From Rothia nasimurium (GTDB lineage: Bacteria > Actinomycetota > Actinomycetes > Actinomycetales > Micrococcaceae), in the NCBI RefSeq assembly GCF_928382285.1, contig NZ_CAKMSS010000007.1, forward strand, positions 1 through 64,000: a stretch of DNA of 64,000 nt. Direction: 5' to 3'. The notes under the pieces are model-generated. The model saw only the letters and a program-made list of their open reading frames with translations, was not told the origin of the DNA and ran no database searches. This document shows positions 15,913 to 22,862 of this stretch, one piece after another. Numbering within the stretch: position 1 is the first letter of the stretch; every line of letters starts with the position of its first letter. Both the position numbers and the translations under genes were made by a program.

Positions 15913-16026
15913 AATATCTCTAAACTGCCCAACAGGACTTCATCAAAGTGCGGAATAGATTAATCACAAAGTGCGGAATAAAATATCTCTAAACTGCCCA
16001 ATGAAATTGTTGCAAAGTGCGGAATA
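15913..16026. repeat. Two 45-bp composite direct repeats plus an extra half unit
   Basis: Unit 1 (15913-15957) and unit 2 (15982-16026) share a 20-bp block (AATATCTCTAAACTGCCCAA) and a 14-bp block (CAAAGTGCGGAATA), separated by 11 variable bases in each. A third copy of the 14-bp block lies between them (15967-15980). Each 20-bp block contains a TAAACT -10-like word. The array ends 11 bp before the DUF4143 gene start, so it is a candidate operator array. Confidence 0.8.
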
Positions 16027-16037
16027 GGGGTATAGGT

Positions 16038-17282
16038 GTGCCCGGACAGTACATTCAAAGATTTGCTGACGAAACTCTGACTCGTGCCTTGAAGCGGGCC
16101 GGAGCTGTGCTGATTGAGGGGCCTAAGGGCTCCGGCAAGACAGAGACGGCCCTGCAGGTAGCTCAGAGCCAGGTTCGTTTGGACGTAGACCCCCAGGTAG
16201 CCCAGACCGTGGAGATCGACCCTTCGCTGCTCTTGCTTGGGGAACAGCCCCGGCTCCTAGATGAGTGGCAGCTTCACCCGGTGATGTGGGACGTGGTGCG
16301 TCGCGATATTGACGACCGAAAATTGACCGGAGGTTACATCCTCACCGGATCTACCGCACCCGGAGAAACTGCCGCCCGGCATACCGGAGCGGGGCGTTTT
16401 GCCCGTCTACAGATGAGCACCATGTCTCTTGCCGAATCGGGAGAGTCAACGCGCCAGGTCTCGTTAGGGCAACTGCTGGAGGGGCAGGCTCCACGGGCCG
16501 CAGCCCCGGACGTGAGTATCAGCGAACTTGTAGACCGCATGTGCAGGGGCGGCTGGCCCGCCTTTATTCACTTACCCCTAGATGCGGCTTTAGAGAACCT
16601 TCGGGACTATGTATCAACCGTTGCCGACGTAGATATCCGCACACCTGATGGGGTACGCCGTGACCCTGCGCAAGTGCGTCGTTTGCTGAGGTCTCTGGGC
16701 AGAGGCATTGGTACTGAACTCAAGTTTTCTACTCTTGCCCAGGACTCAGGAATCAACAGGGATACAGCTGCTGATTATATTGCTGCGCTCTCCCGGATTT
16801 TTATTCACGTAGAGCAACCTGCATGGTCTGCCCACCTGAGGTCTAAAGCGACCCTGCGGAACTCTCCTAAACGTCATATGGCTGACCCTGCGCTTGCGGT
16901 CGCTGCTTTGGGGGCTACCCCTCAGAAGGTACTGCAGGACCTCGATTTTGCGGGGCAGCTCTTTGAGTCGCAGGTCGTACATGACCTTTCCGTTTATATG
17001 GGAGATCAGGGCACAGTATCTCATGCCCGAGATTCTTCAGGCAGGGAGGTGGACGCCGTGCTAGAGCGACACGATGGCAGATGGGCCCTCGTAGAAATTA
17101 AGTTGGGATCCCGCGAAGAAACAGTAGAGAAGGCGGCTACCTCTTTAAAGAACTTCAGGGATCAGCTGGATCTCAGTCGGTACGAGTACAGCCCTGAGCT
17201 TATTGTGCTGACGGGCGGCGGCCTGTCCTACCAGCGAAAGGACGGCGTCAAGGTGGTGGCCTTTACTGCGCTTACTCAATGA
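16038..17282 (+). CDS. AAA ATPase with DUF4143 domain
   Basis: A 414-residue AAA_14 plus DUF4143 protein. The N-terminal P-loop is EGPKGSGKTETA near residues 23-34. A Walker-B-like RLLDEWQ and the sensor ILTGS follow within the first 120 residues. The C-terminal DUF4143 half has a nuclease-like strand pattern (GREVDAVLERHDGRWALVEIKLG; D..E.K arrangement), as in restriction-like folds. Function in the cell is not established, and members are common solitary accessory genes. I chose GTG 16038 with AGGGG 8-9 nt upstream. The in-frame GTG at 16017 lies inside the repeat array. The gene is solitary and its middle is AT-richer than the transporter before it, consistent with transfer. Confidence 0.85.
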   Translation: MPGQYIQRFADETLTRALKRAGAVLIEGPKGSGKTETALQVAQSQVRLDVDPQVAQTVEIDPSLLLLGEQPRLLDEWQLHPVMWDVVRRDIDDRKLTGGYILTGSTAPGETAARHTGAGRFARLQMSTMSLAESGESTRQVSLGQLLEGQAPRAAAPDVSISELVDRMCRGGWPAFIHLPLDAALENLRDYVSTVADVDIRTPDGVRRDPAQVRRLLRSLGRGIGTELKFSTLAQDSGINRDTAADYIAALSRIFIHVEQPAWSAHLRSKATLRNSPKRHMADPALAVAALGATPQKVLQDLDFAGQLFESQVVHDLSVYMGDQGTVSHARDSSGREVDAVLERHDGRWALVEIKLGSREETVEKAATSLKNFRDQLDLSRYEYSPELIVLTGGGLSYQRKDGVKVVAFTALTQ

Positions 17283-17394
17283 GTTCTGTCAGGGGTTGCG
17301 GTGGCGTCCTCACCACTAGGCTTCACGCGGCGCTCACCTTGCCTTAACCCGGCTTTTGTATAGTCTGGTCTAGACGATAAGAAAAGAGACACCG

Positions 17395-18255
17395 ATGATT
17401 TCAGAGATCAAAGACATGCAGACCCTGCCGCTGCGCCGCTCCAGCTGGCAGAAAGAAGAAGGCGCCAAGTACCTGGTCGCTATCGATGTTGATGGCACCC
17501 TGGTCACCCACGACGGTGCCATGAGCGAGGCCGTCAAAAAGGCCGCCCAGGATGTCGTGGACGCCGGCCATCACGTCGTGATTTCCACCGGACGGTCCCT
17601 GGGCGCCACCCTGCCCATCGTTGAGATGATTGGGCTGACCCGCGGCTACGCTGTGAGCTCCAACGGCGCGGTTACTCTCAGTATCGACCCTTCACTTGAG
17701 GCTGGCTACCGCATTATCGACAAGGTCAGCTTCGACCCCTCCAACGCTATTAAGCTGCTCAAGGCCAAGCTGCCACACGCCTCCCTGGCCCTTGAAGCCC
17801 CCGACGGCACCGTCTACGCCACCGACAACTTTGAGGATTGGTCTTTTGGGGTTAACACCGTCAAGACCACCCGCACCGAGATGGCTGCTATGAACTCGGC
17901 CGTGCGCGTGGTGGTTTGCTCACCCACCGACACCCCCGATGACTTCAAGCGCGCTATCTACGACTCGGGTCTGCACGGGGTCAACTACGCAGTGGGCTGG
18001 AGTGCCTGGCTCGATGTAGCTGCCCACGGTGTTTCTAAAGCAACCGCCCTGGAGCAGATCCGCCGCAAACTGCGCGTGGACCCCCGCCACACCATCGCCA
18101 TCGGTGACGGGCTGAATGACAAGGAAATGATCCACTGGGCCGCCCGCGGCGTGGCTATGGGCCAGGCCCTACCCGAGGTGGCAGAGCTGGCTACGGACGT
18201 CACCGGTTCGGTCTACGAGGACGGCACGGTGCCGATCCTGCGGGACCTGCTCTAA
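17395..18255 (+). CDS. HAD superfamily (Cof-type) phosphatase
   Basis: A 286-residue cytosolic HAD hydrolase. The nucleophile motif I is VAIDVDGTLV near residue 25-34. Motif II is VISTGRS, and motif IV is IAIGDGLNDKEMI near 225-240. The large cap between motifs is the C2 type of Cof hydrolases, which act on sugar phosphates and similar small phosphates, so the substrate is not predictable. A TATAGT box lies about 35 bp upstream and AAGAAAAGAGA precedes ATG 17395. It is followed directly by a long copy of the dispersed repeat. Confidence 0.88.
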   Translation: MISEIKDMQTLPLRRSSWQKEEGAKYLVAIDVDGTLVTHDGAMSEAVKKAAQDVVDAGHHVVISTGRSLGATLPIVEMIGLTRGYAVSSNGAVTLSIDPSLEAGYRIIDKVSFDPSNAIKLLKAKLPHASLALEAPDGTVYATDNFEDWSFGVNTVKTTRTEMAAMNSAVRVVVCSPTDTPDDFKRAIYDSGLHGVNYAVGWSAWLDVAAHGVSKATALEQIRRKLRVDPRHTIAIGDGLNDKEMIHWAARGVAMGQALPEVAELATDVTGSVYEDGTVPILRDLL

Positions 18256-18263
18256 AACCATGA

Positions 18264-18457
18264 GGCTTATTCATAAGGGGTTCCGCAGGCTCACGCTCGC
18301 TGCCGACCCTCTCGCATGGTTCGCTTCGCTCACAATGCGATTCACGCCCCGCCTAACGGCGGATTCCGTTCGCTCTTGCGTGCTGGCGCACCCGCTCACT
18401 TCATCCGAGCCAGCAGCTTCGCTGTGAGCCTGCTCCACCTACCCTAATGAATAAGCC
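18264..18457. repeat. Dispersed intergenic repeat, long copy 1
   Basis: A 194-bp element bounded by GGCTTATTCAT (18264-18274) and its inverse ATGAATAAGCC (18447-18457). Inside are a second inverted pair, GCAGGCTCAC (18285-18294) and GTGAGCCTGC (18424-18433), and a conserved middle (CGCCCCGCC...GGCGGATTCCGTTCGCTCTTG). Related copies lie at 39373-39560 (same strand) and 48427-48652 (opposite strand), with miniatures at 8244-8268 and 47459-47485. It has no coding capacity. It could be a MITE-like or REP-like element. Confidence 0.85.
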
Positions 18458-18461
18458 CCCA

Positions 18462-18502
18462 TATATCCCCTCTATACCTATTGGGTGTAGGGGGGATATA
18501 CT
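18462..18502 (+). promoter_or_regulatory. Hairpin operator overlapping a leaderless promoter
   Basis: A near-perfect 17-bp inverted repeat (18462-18478 with 18484-18500, two G-T pairs) overlaps the -10 TATACT (18497-18502), which ends 6 nt before ATG 18509. This is the usual layout of an autorepressed antitoxin-type regulator. Confidence 0.6.
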
Positions 18503-18508
18503 GTACTT

Positions 18509-18901
18509 ATGGTTAAGCCCATGAAATACAGAATGAAAACTGATCTTAACGTTCTGGCGCGTCCCTGGGCGGGTGGATGGGAACTCATTATCGATGAAGA
18601 CAATGCTACCCAGGTGCGTAGTCTTACTTCTGCCCGCCAGCAAGTAATTGACTATATGGGCACCCTTTACCCCGACATCGATTTTTCTACTATTCGGGTT
18701 CACCTGATTTATGAAAAAGTATCTGAGGAACTTGAGTCAGCTCGCCGAGACCTAAAACTCGCCCAGCAAAAAGAAGAAGAAGCTGCAGCAAAGATTCGAG
18801 AAGTTGTGCGGCAACTCAGACAAGATGGGCTTTCGCTAGGCGAGACGGCAGCGATTCTTGAAGTTTCAAAAGCACGCGTCCAGCAGCTCCAGGTCGCCTA
18901 G
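18509..18901 (+). CDS. HicB-like regulator with C-terminal helix-turn-helix
   Basis: A 130-residue protein. Residues about 12-60 form a HicB-like beta-alpha unit (WELIIDEDNATQVRSLTSAR), then comes a charged helix (residues about 70-105, coiled-coil-like), then a helix-turn-helix (LSLGETAAILEVSKARVQQL, residues 110-129). The family is widespread in actinobacteria, often without a HicA toxin, and none is seen next to it here. The start ATG 18509 is fixed by the leaderless -10. The palindrome over its promoter suggests autoregulation. The GT87 gene downstream may be co-transcribed. Confidence 0.7.
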   Translation: MVKPMKYRMKTDLNVLARPWAGGWELIIDEDNATQVRSLTSARQQVIDYMGTLYPDIDFSTIRVHLIYEKVSEELESARRDLKLAQQKEEEAAAKIREVVRQLRQDGLSLGETAAILEVSKARVQQLQVA

Positions 18902-18944
18902 ACGTGAGAGTCACCCTCGTTGATAACCAGCATCAGGGCTCTCA

Positions 18945-18951
18945 GGGGGGG
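18945..18951 (+). other. G7 homopolymer tract at a frame junction
   Basis: Seven consecutive G residues lie where the reading frame from GTG 18904 (beginning MRVTLVDNQHQGSQGG) must shift by -1 to join the open frame that encodes the missing N-terminus of the GT87 protein. Such tracts are classical slip sites. A sequencing or assembly indel would look the same. Confidence 0.6.
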
Positions 18952-19103
18952 CAAACCGTTCCGTCCTTAAGAACTATTGTGCAGGAGCGGTTACTCTCTG
19001 CCTTTTAGCTCTGGCTACCGCCTGGGCGCGCTGCTTACTCCTGGATTCAACCCTCATTTTTAATCCAGCTGACTACGGAGTTTACCGTGGAACCGGGGTA
19101 GCA

Positions 19104-20159
19104 GTGATGGCCGGGGCTGACTTTTATAGTCAGAACATTACTGGAGTGTACGTACCCCAGGGGCTTCCCTTCGTGTACACGCCCTTTACCGCTCTGTTGC
19201 TGATTCCTTTAGCCTGGCTGCCGGAACCGCTAGGGATTGGGGGCTGGACCTTCCTCAACTGCCTGGCGCTGGGCATCCTGCTCCTGCTCAGTCTCATCTA
19301 CGTGCGCCCGCACCTGACAGGCGTCCGCCTGGCCGCGGCACTCTCCGCCACCTACCTGCTTGCCCTACCCCTGAACGTCGTAGCTCAGCATCTTATCTTT
19401 GGGCAGATTAATCTGCTTCTTGTTTCTCTCTGCCTCATCGACATGGTTCGCCCACAGACCCGCTATCTACCTCGCGGAGTGCTGATCGGGCTGGCAGCCG
19501 GGATCAAACTGACTCCGGCTCTTTTTATTCTTTTCTTCTGGGTAAGCGGACGCCTGCACCCGGCTTTGACGGCAACGGCGACAGCCTCAGCTACCGTAGT
19601 CCTGGGGGTCCTGCTCCTGCCTGAACCCAGTTCAACCTATTTTGGGTCTAAACTCTCTGACCTGGAAAATGTTGTCGATTTAGGAACCAACTTCGCTACT
19701 TCGGGTAACAGCTCTCTGCAGGGGGTGGCTGAACGCTGGGTAGGTACCCATTCTCTGCTCCTGTTAGCACCCTTACTGCTAGCTGTTGTAGCGGTAGCGT
19801 TTTCCCAGGCCCACCGAGAGTTAGCGTGTGGTGATGGTTTTGCTGCCGCCGCAGTACTCGGTTGTGCTACTTGCCTGCTTTCCCCGGTGTCCTGGTTACA
19901 CCACTGGGTCTGGGTTATACCCACTCTTGCAGTGTTGGTTACCCGTGGGCGAGCTGCGCGCGCTCTGGCCATTATCTGGATGTTAGCCTGCCTGGCTCAG
20001 CTCACCGACCTGGGTGACCTAGCAGCTCATGCCGGCTGGCCCATCATACCCGTTGAAATAATGCGCTCCTCTATAGTGCTGCTGGCCCTGCTTGCTATGG
20101 TGGTCTTACATCTGACCTGGAAGAGAAAGGGCCACCGTGACCACCTCCGTACTAGCTAA
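19104..20159 (+). CDS. GT87-family membrane glycosyltransferase, N-terminus displaced by a frame break
   Basis: A polytopic GT87 (DUF2029) type mannosyltransferase-like protein that would use a polyprenyl-linked sugar donor at the membrane. From residue 1 it shows GADFYSQNITGVYVPQGLPFVYTPFTALL and then about eight to nine hydrophobic helices. The same frame stays open upstream to 18927 and encodes a first helix (CAGAVTLCLLALATAWARC) and the conserved PADYGVYRGTG, which family members need. That stretch has no ATG, GTG or TTG start. A start at GTG 18904 reaches it only by a -1 shift at the G7 tract 18945-18951. So either GTG 19104/ATG 19107 gives a shortened protein, or the gene is frameshifted or phase-variable. 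It overlaps the next gene by 23 bp. Confidence 0.7.
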   Translation: MMAGADFYSQNITGVYVPQGLPFVYTPFTALLLIPLAWLPEPLGIGGWTFLNCLALGILLLLSLIYVRPHLTGVRLAAALSATYLLALPLNVVAQHLIFGQINLLLVSLCLIDMVRPQTRYLPRGVLIGLAAGIKLTPALFILFFWVSGRLHPALTATATASATVVLGVLLLPEPSSTYFGSKLSDLENVVDLGTNFATSGNSSLQGVAERWVGTHSLLLLAPLLLAVVAVAFSQAHRELACGDGFAAAAVLGCATCLLSPVSWLHHWVWVIPTLAVLVTRGRAARALAIIWMLACLAQLTDLGDLAAHAGWPIIPVEIMRSSIVLLALLAMVVLHLTWKRKGHRDHLRTS

Positions 20160-20502
20160 AGGCCTGTTGCTTTACGACCCCGACTGCGGCATCTGCCAAA
20201 AAGCCGCCCGAGTACTCACCCACCTGGGCCTAGACGCCCGGGTGCAGGCCGGGCACTACGACCGCCTACAAGAGTACGGCGTCGACCTCGAACGCTTCAT
20301 GCGCCAAATCCCCTTCATCACCCCCACCGGGCAGGTGGCCTACGGGGCGCTCGCCATCGCCCTAGCCCTTTCCACCAGCCGGTACGCGCCCGTGCGGGTG
20401 GCGGCATCCGCCCTGAAGAACCCCCTGCTGCGCCCGCTAGCTGAGCGAGTCTACCTGCACATCTCCACCAACCGCTCCACCGCCTGCCAGCTCAAGCCCT
20501 AA
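20137..20502 (+). CDS. DCC-family (DUF393) thiol-disulfide oxidoreductase-like protein
   Basis: A 121-residue protein with the DUF393 signature LLYDPDCGICQKAARVL, giving a CxxC pair at Cys17 and Cys20 in a thioredoxin-like opening. DUF393 proteins are thought to be redox-active, but their substrates are unknown. It starts at GTG 20137 inside the end of the glycosyltransferase gene, with AAAGGG upstream. The 23-bp overlap suggests coupling. The AEC transporter follows after 27 bp. Confidence 0.82.
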   Translation: MTTSVLAKGLLLYDPDCGICQKAARVLTHLGLDARVQAGHYDRLQEYGVDLERFMRQIPFITPTGQVAYGALAIALALSTSRYAPVRVAASALKNPLLRPLAERVYLHISTNRSTACQLKP

Positions 20503-20529
20503 CGGTTCGACGGCAGAAAGAAGCCCAGC

Positions 20530-21450
20530 ATGCTCGCAGTCCTCGAAGGGTTTACCATCATCGCGGTAGTAGTGGGCGTAGGCTACCTGGTCGCCCGCCT
20601 CGACATTCTGCCGCCCAACTCCGGGCTCTCCCTCAACCGTTTTGCCTTCTTCGTAGCCCTGCCCCCTCTCATGTTCGTGACCATGGCCGGGGCTGACCTG
20701 CACGTTATCTTCTCCGGCCGTCTTCCCGTGGCTATTTTGAGCTTCGCTACGGTCGCCCTGCTTTTTGCCGTCATCGCCAGGTTCCTGCTCAAAAAGGACG
20801 CCGGCACCGTCACCGTGGGCGCCGCCGCCAGCGGCTATATCAACGCCAACAACATGGGCCTGCCCGTAGCAACCTACATCGTGGGCGACGCTGCCCAGGT
20901 AGCCCCTATCCTGCTCTTCCAGCTCCTGATCGCCGCCCCCATCGTGCTTTCAATCCTGGACGCCATCTCCCACGGCTCGGTCTCCATGAAAGCCGTTGCC
21001 ACCCAACCCATCAAAAACCCGCTGATTATCGGCTCAGCCCTGGGGCTGTTGGTTAACGTGCTCAACCTGCAGGTTCCGGATGTGGTGATGGAGCCCTTCC
21101 GCATCTTGGGCGGCGCAGGCGTACCTCTGATCCTGGCTGCCTTCGGCATGTCGCTGCGGGGCTCCAAGGTGCTCGATACTCCCGGCCAACGCTTTGAAAC
21201 CGTGCTTGCTGCCAGCTTTAAGAACCTTCTGATGCCGCTGGTTGCCTACCTGCTGGCCCGCTACGTTTTCCACCTCAGTGAGAGTGATATCTTCGCAGCC
21301 ACCATTCTTGCAGCCCTGCCCAGCGCCCAGAACATGTATAACTACGCGGTGCGGTACAACGTAGCAACCACGCTCTCCCGCGATATCGTGCTGCTCAGTA
21401 CCCTGGGAGCCATGCCCGTGATTCTGGTAATTTCACTCCTCTTGCACTGA
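20530..21450 (+). CDS. AEC (auxin efflux carrier) family transporter
   Basis: A 306-residue membrane protein with about ten helices in two inverted halves. Family hallmarks are LSLNRFAFFVALPPLMF in helix 2, the NANNMGLPVATYIVG break near residue 105-120, and ATILAALPSAQNMYNYAVRY near residue 255-275. Bacterial AEC members export or exchange organic acids such as malate or malonate, and the substrate here is unknown. It is probably the last gene of the unit starting at the HicB-like regulator. It converges with the SatD-like gene only 19 bp away. Confidence 0.87.
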   Translation: MLAVLEGFTIIAVVVGVGYLVARLDILPPNSGLSLNRFAFFVALPPLMFVTMAGADLHVIFSGRLPVAILSFATVALLFAVIARFLLKKDAGTVTVGAAASGYINANNMGLPVATYIVGDAAQVAPILLFQLLIAAPIVLSILDAISHGSVSMKAVATQPIKNPLIIGSALGLLVNVLNLQVPDVVMEPFRILGGAGVPLILAAFGMSLRGSKVLDTPGQRFETVLAASFKNLLMPLVAYLLARYVFHLSESDIFAATILAALPSAQNMYNYAVRYNVATTLSRDIVLLSTLGAMPVILVISLLLH

Positions 21451-21469
21451 CAGTTTGCCGGTGCCCGGC

Positions 21470-22096
21470 CTACTGATCTTGCCCCTCCAAGCCCTCAAGT
21501 AGCTCGGCGATGAGCTCGCGAGAAGCCAGCTCCTCATGCCAGTAGGACCGCACCAGGGTCTTGCTCACCGCCTGGGAGGTAATTCCCAGAGCCTGGGCTA
21601 CCGCCTTTTGCTGCCCGCGCACACCGGGCACGAGCAGGTCAAGCACCCGCCACTCGGCTTCGGTACGGGCGGACGCCACCCGGTAGAGCAGGCGCAACAG
21701 GCCGGTTACCTGGTCGGCCCGGATGCCCTGCCCTTCAGCGTGCACACAGATACCGCGCGGTGGCGCACCGGTCTGGGCCTGCTCCACCGCCGACCGGGAC
21801 AGGCTCAAGGCAGAGCCCGAACACTCCGGGGTAGAAACCGCCCCCAGGGCCGCTGCGAAGCGCGGCCGCACCAGCTCACCGGCTCCGATACCCACCCAAA
21901 ACCGGGCAAACCGGGCCCCGAGCAGGGCGGCGGCGAGGGCGTCCTCGGCCTGATCGAAAGCCCCCTGCAGCTCATCGGGGTAGGTGCGGGTAAAAGCAAC
22001 AGTGGGAGCCAGCTGTTCGAGACGGTTCTCCAGGTCGTCGAGGTGCTCCGGCACCGAACCCTGGGATGAGCGGGCAATGAAGGTCAGTACAAACAT
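21470..22096 (-). CDS. SatD-like protein with C-terminal helix-turn-helix
   Basis: A 208-residue protein. The first part (SRxxVPEHLDDLENRLEQL, then RTYPDELQGAF and FWVGIGAGELVRP) fits the SatD-like family. The last 60 residues (EWRVLDLLVPGVRGQQKAVAQALGITSQAVSKTL) form a MarR/sigma-like helix-turn-helix. It probably binds DNA, and the target is unknown. A CATACT box ends 7 nt before ATG 22096, compatible with a leaderless mRNA. Confidence 0.75.
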   Translation of the reverse strand: MFVLTFIARSSQGSVPEHLDDLENRLEQLAPTVAFTRTYPDELQGAFDQAEDALAAALLGARFARFWVGIGAGELVRPRFAAALGAVSTPECSGSALSLSRSAVEQAQTGAPPRGICVHAEGQGIRADQVTGLLRLLYRVASARTEAEWRVLDLLVPGVRGQQKAVAQALGITSQAVSKTLVRSYWHEELASRELIAELLEGLEGQDQ

Positions 22097-22132
22097 GCTT
22101 CTCAGTATGCCCTAGAGTCACCGGGCAGAAAA

Positions 22133-22861
22133 CTAGCCCTCACCCCAGAGCAGGGTTTCGGCGTCCACCCCGGCAAGGAAGAGCTGCTCCTGTAGCGGCT
22201 GGGCGCACTCAATCGGCAGCCGGACGCTACTGCAAGTCAGGTCATAGCCCAGATAGGCGGTGGCAGATTCGAAGCCGGATAAATCGCGCCCCAACTCCCG
22301 GCACAGGTGCACCACCTGTTTGAGGTCGGGCGCTGAACCAAAGACCCAGAAATAATCGGGGCTCGTGAGCTGGAAGAGCCCCAGGGGCGCACCCGCACCC
22401 GACTGATCCCGCACCCGTACCCAGCCGCCTGCCGGGTCTAGGTCGCCGGGGCCGTCCTGCGGGGCTAGAGGGTCAAGCGTCCAGGCCCGGGTGCGCTCTA
22501 GCCAGTCGGGCAGCTGGGGCATATAGAGGGTGTCTCCCTCCCCGCCCCAGGGCGTAGCGTCAAAACTGCGGGCATACATGGCAGACCAGAACTCGCTACT
22601 GCTACACGAAACCCCCACACTGTTGAGCTGGGCCGGGTCGCTCGGCGTCGCAAACTGGCCGTGCTCGGCATCCTCGGGGCTGGACGCTGCCAAATCAGCC
22701 AGGTAGGCCTGGTCCCAGTAGGTGGGCCTGGTCGCGTACCCCTGCTCGCGCAAGCGCTCGTCGATACGCTGCAGGTAGCGGGGCTCGCCCAGGGCCACGG
22801 TCTGCCCGTCAAAGTGAAAGAGATAGGGGGAGCGCTTACGGTGGGTGGGGGAGAGGGGCAT
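22133..22861 (-). CDS. Uncharacterised partner protein of the nuclease-helicase
   Basis: A 242-residue soluble protein with no family I recognise. It has many Trp, Tyr and Asp residues. Features include SPYLFHFDGQTVALGEPRY near the N-terminus, LYMPQLPDWLERTRAW in the middle, and FGSAPDLKQVVHLCRELGRDL and GYDLTCSSVRLP in the C-terminal half. I chose ATG 22861 because the nuclease-helicase stop lies 1 bp before it (TAG-C-ATG), giving tight coupling, and because the longer frame upstream overlaps that gene. Its role may be linked to the large enzyme, but nothing in the sequence proves it. Confidence 0.65.
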   Translation of the reverse strand: MPLSPTHRKRSPYLFHFDGQTVALGEPRYLQRIDERLREQGYATRPTYWDQAYLADLAASSPEDAEHGQFATPSDPAQLNSVGVSCSSSEFWSAMYARSFDATPWGGEGDTLYMPQLPDWLERTRAWTLDPLAPQDGPGDLDPAGGWVRVRDQSGAGAPLGLFQLTSPDYFWVFGSAPDLKQVVHLCRELGRDLSGFESATAYLGYDLTCSSVRLPIECAQPLQEQLFLAGVDAETLLWGEG

Positions 22862-22862
22862 G

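Noticed and set aside
15913-16026. CRISPR array
   Set aside because: Only two full units with an 11-base variable middle, no further repeats and no cas genes.
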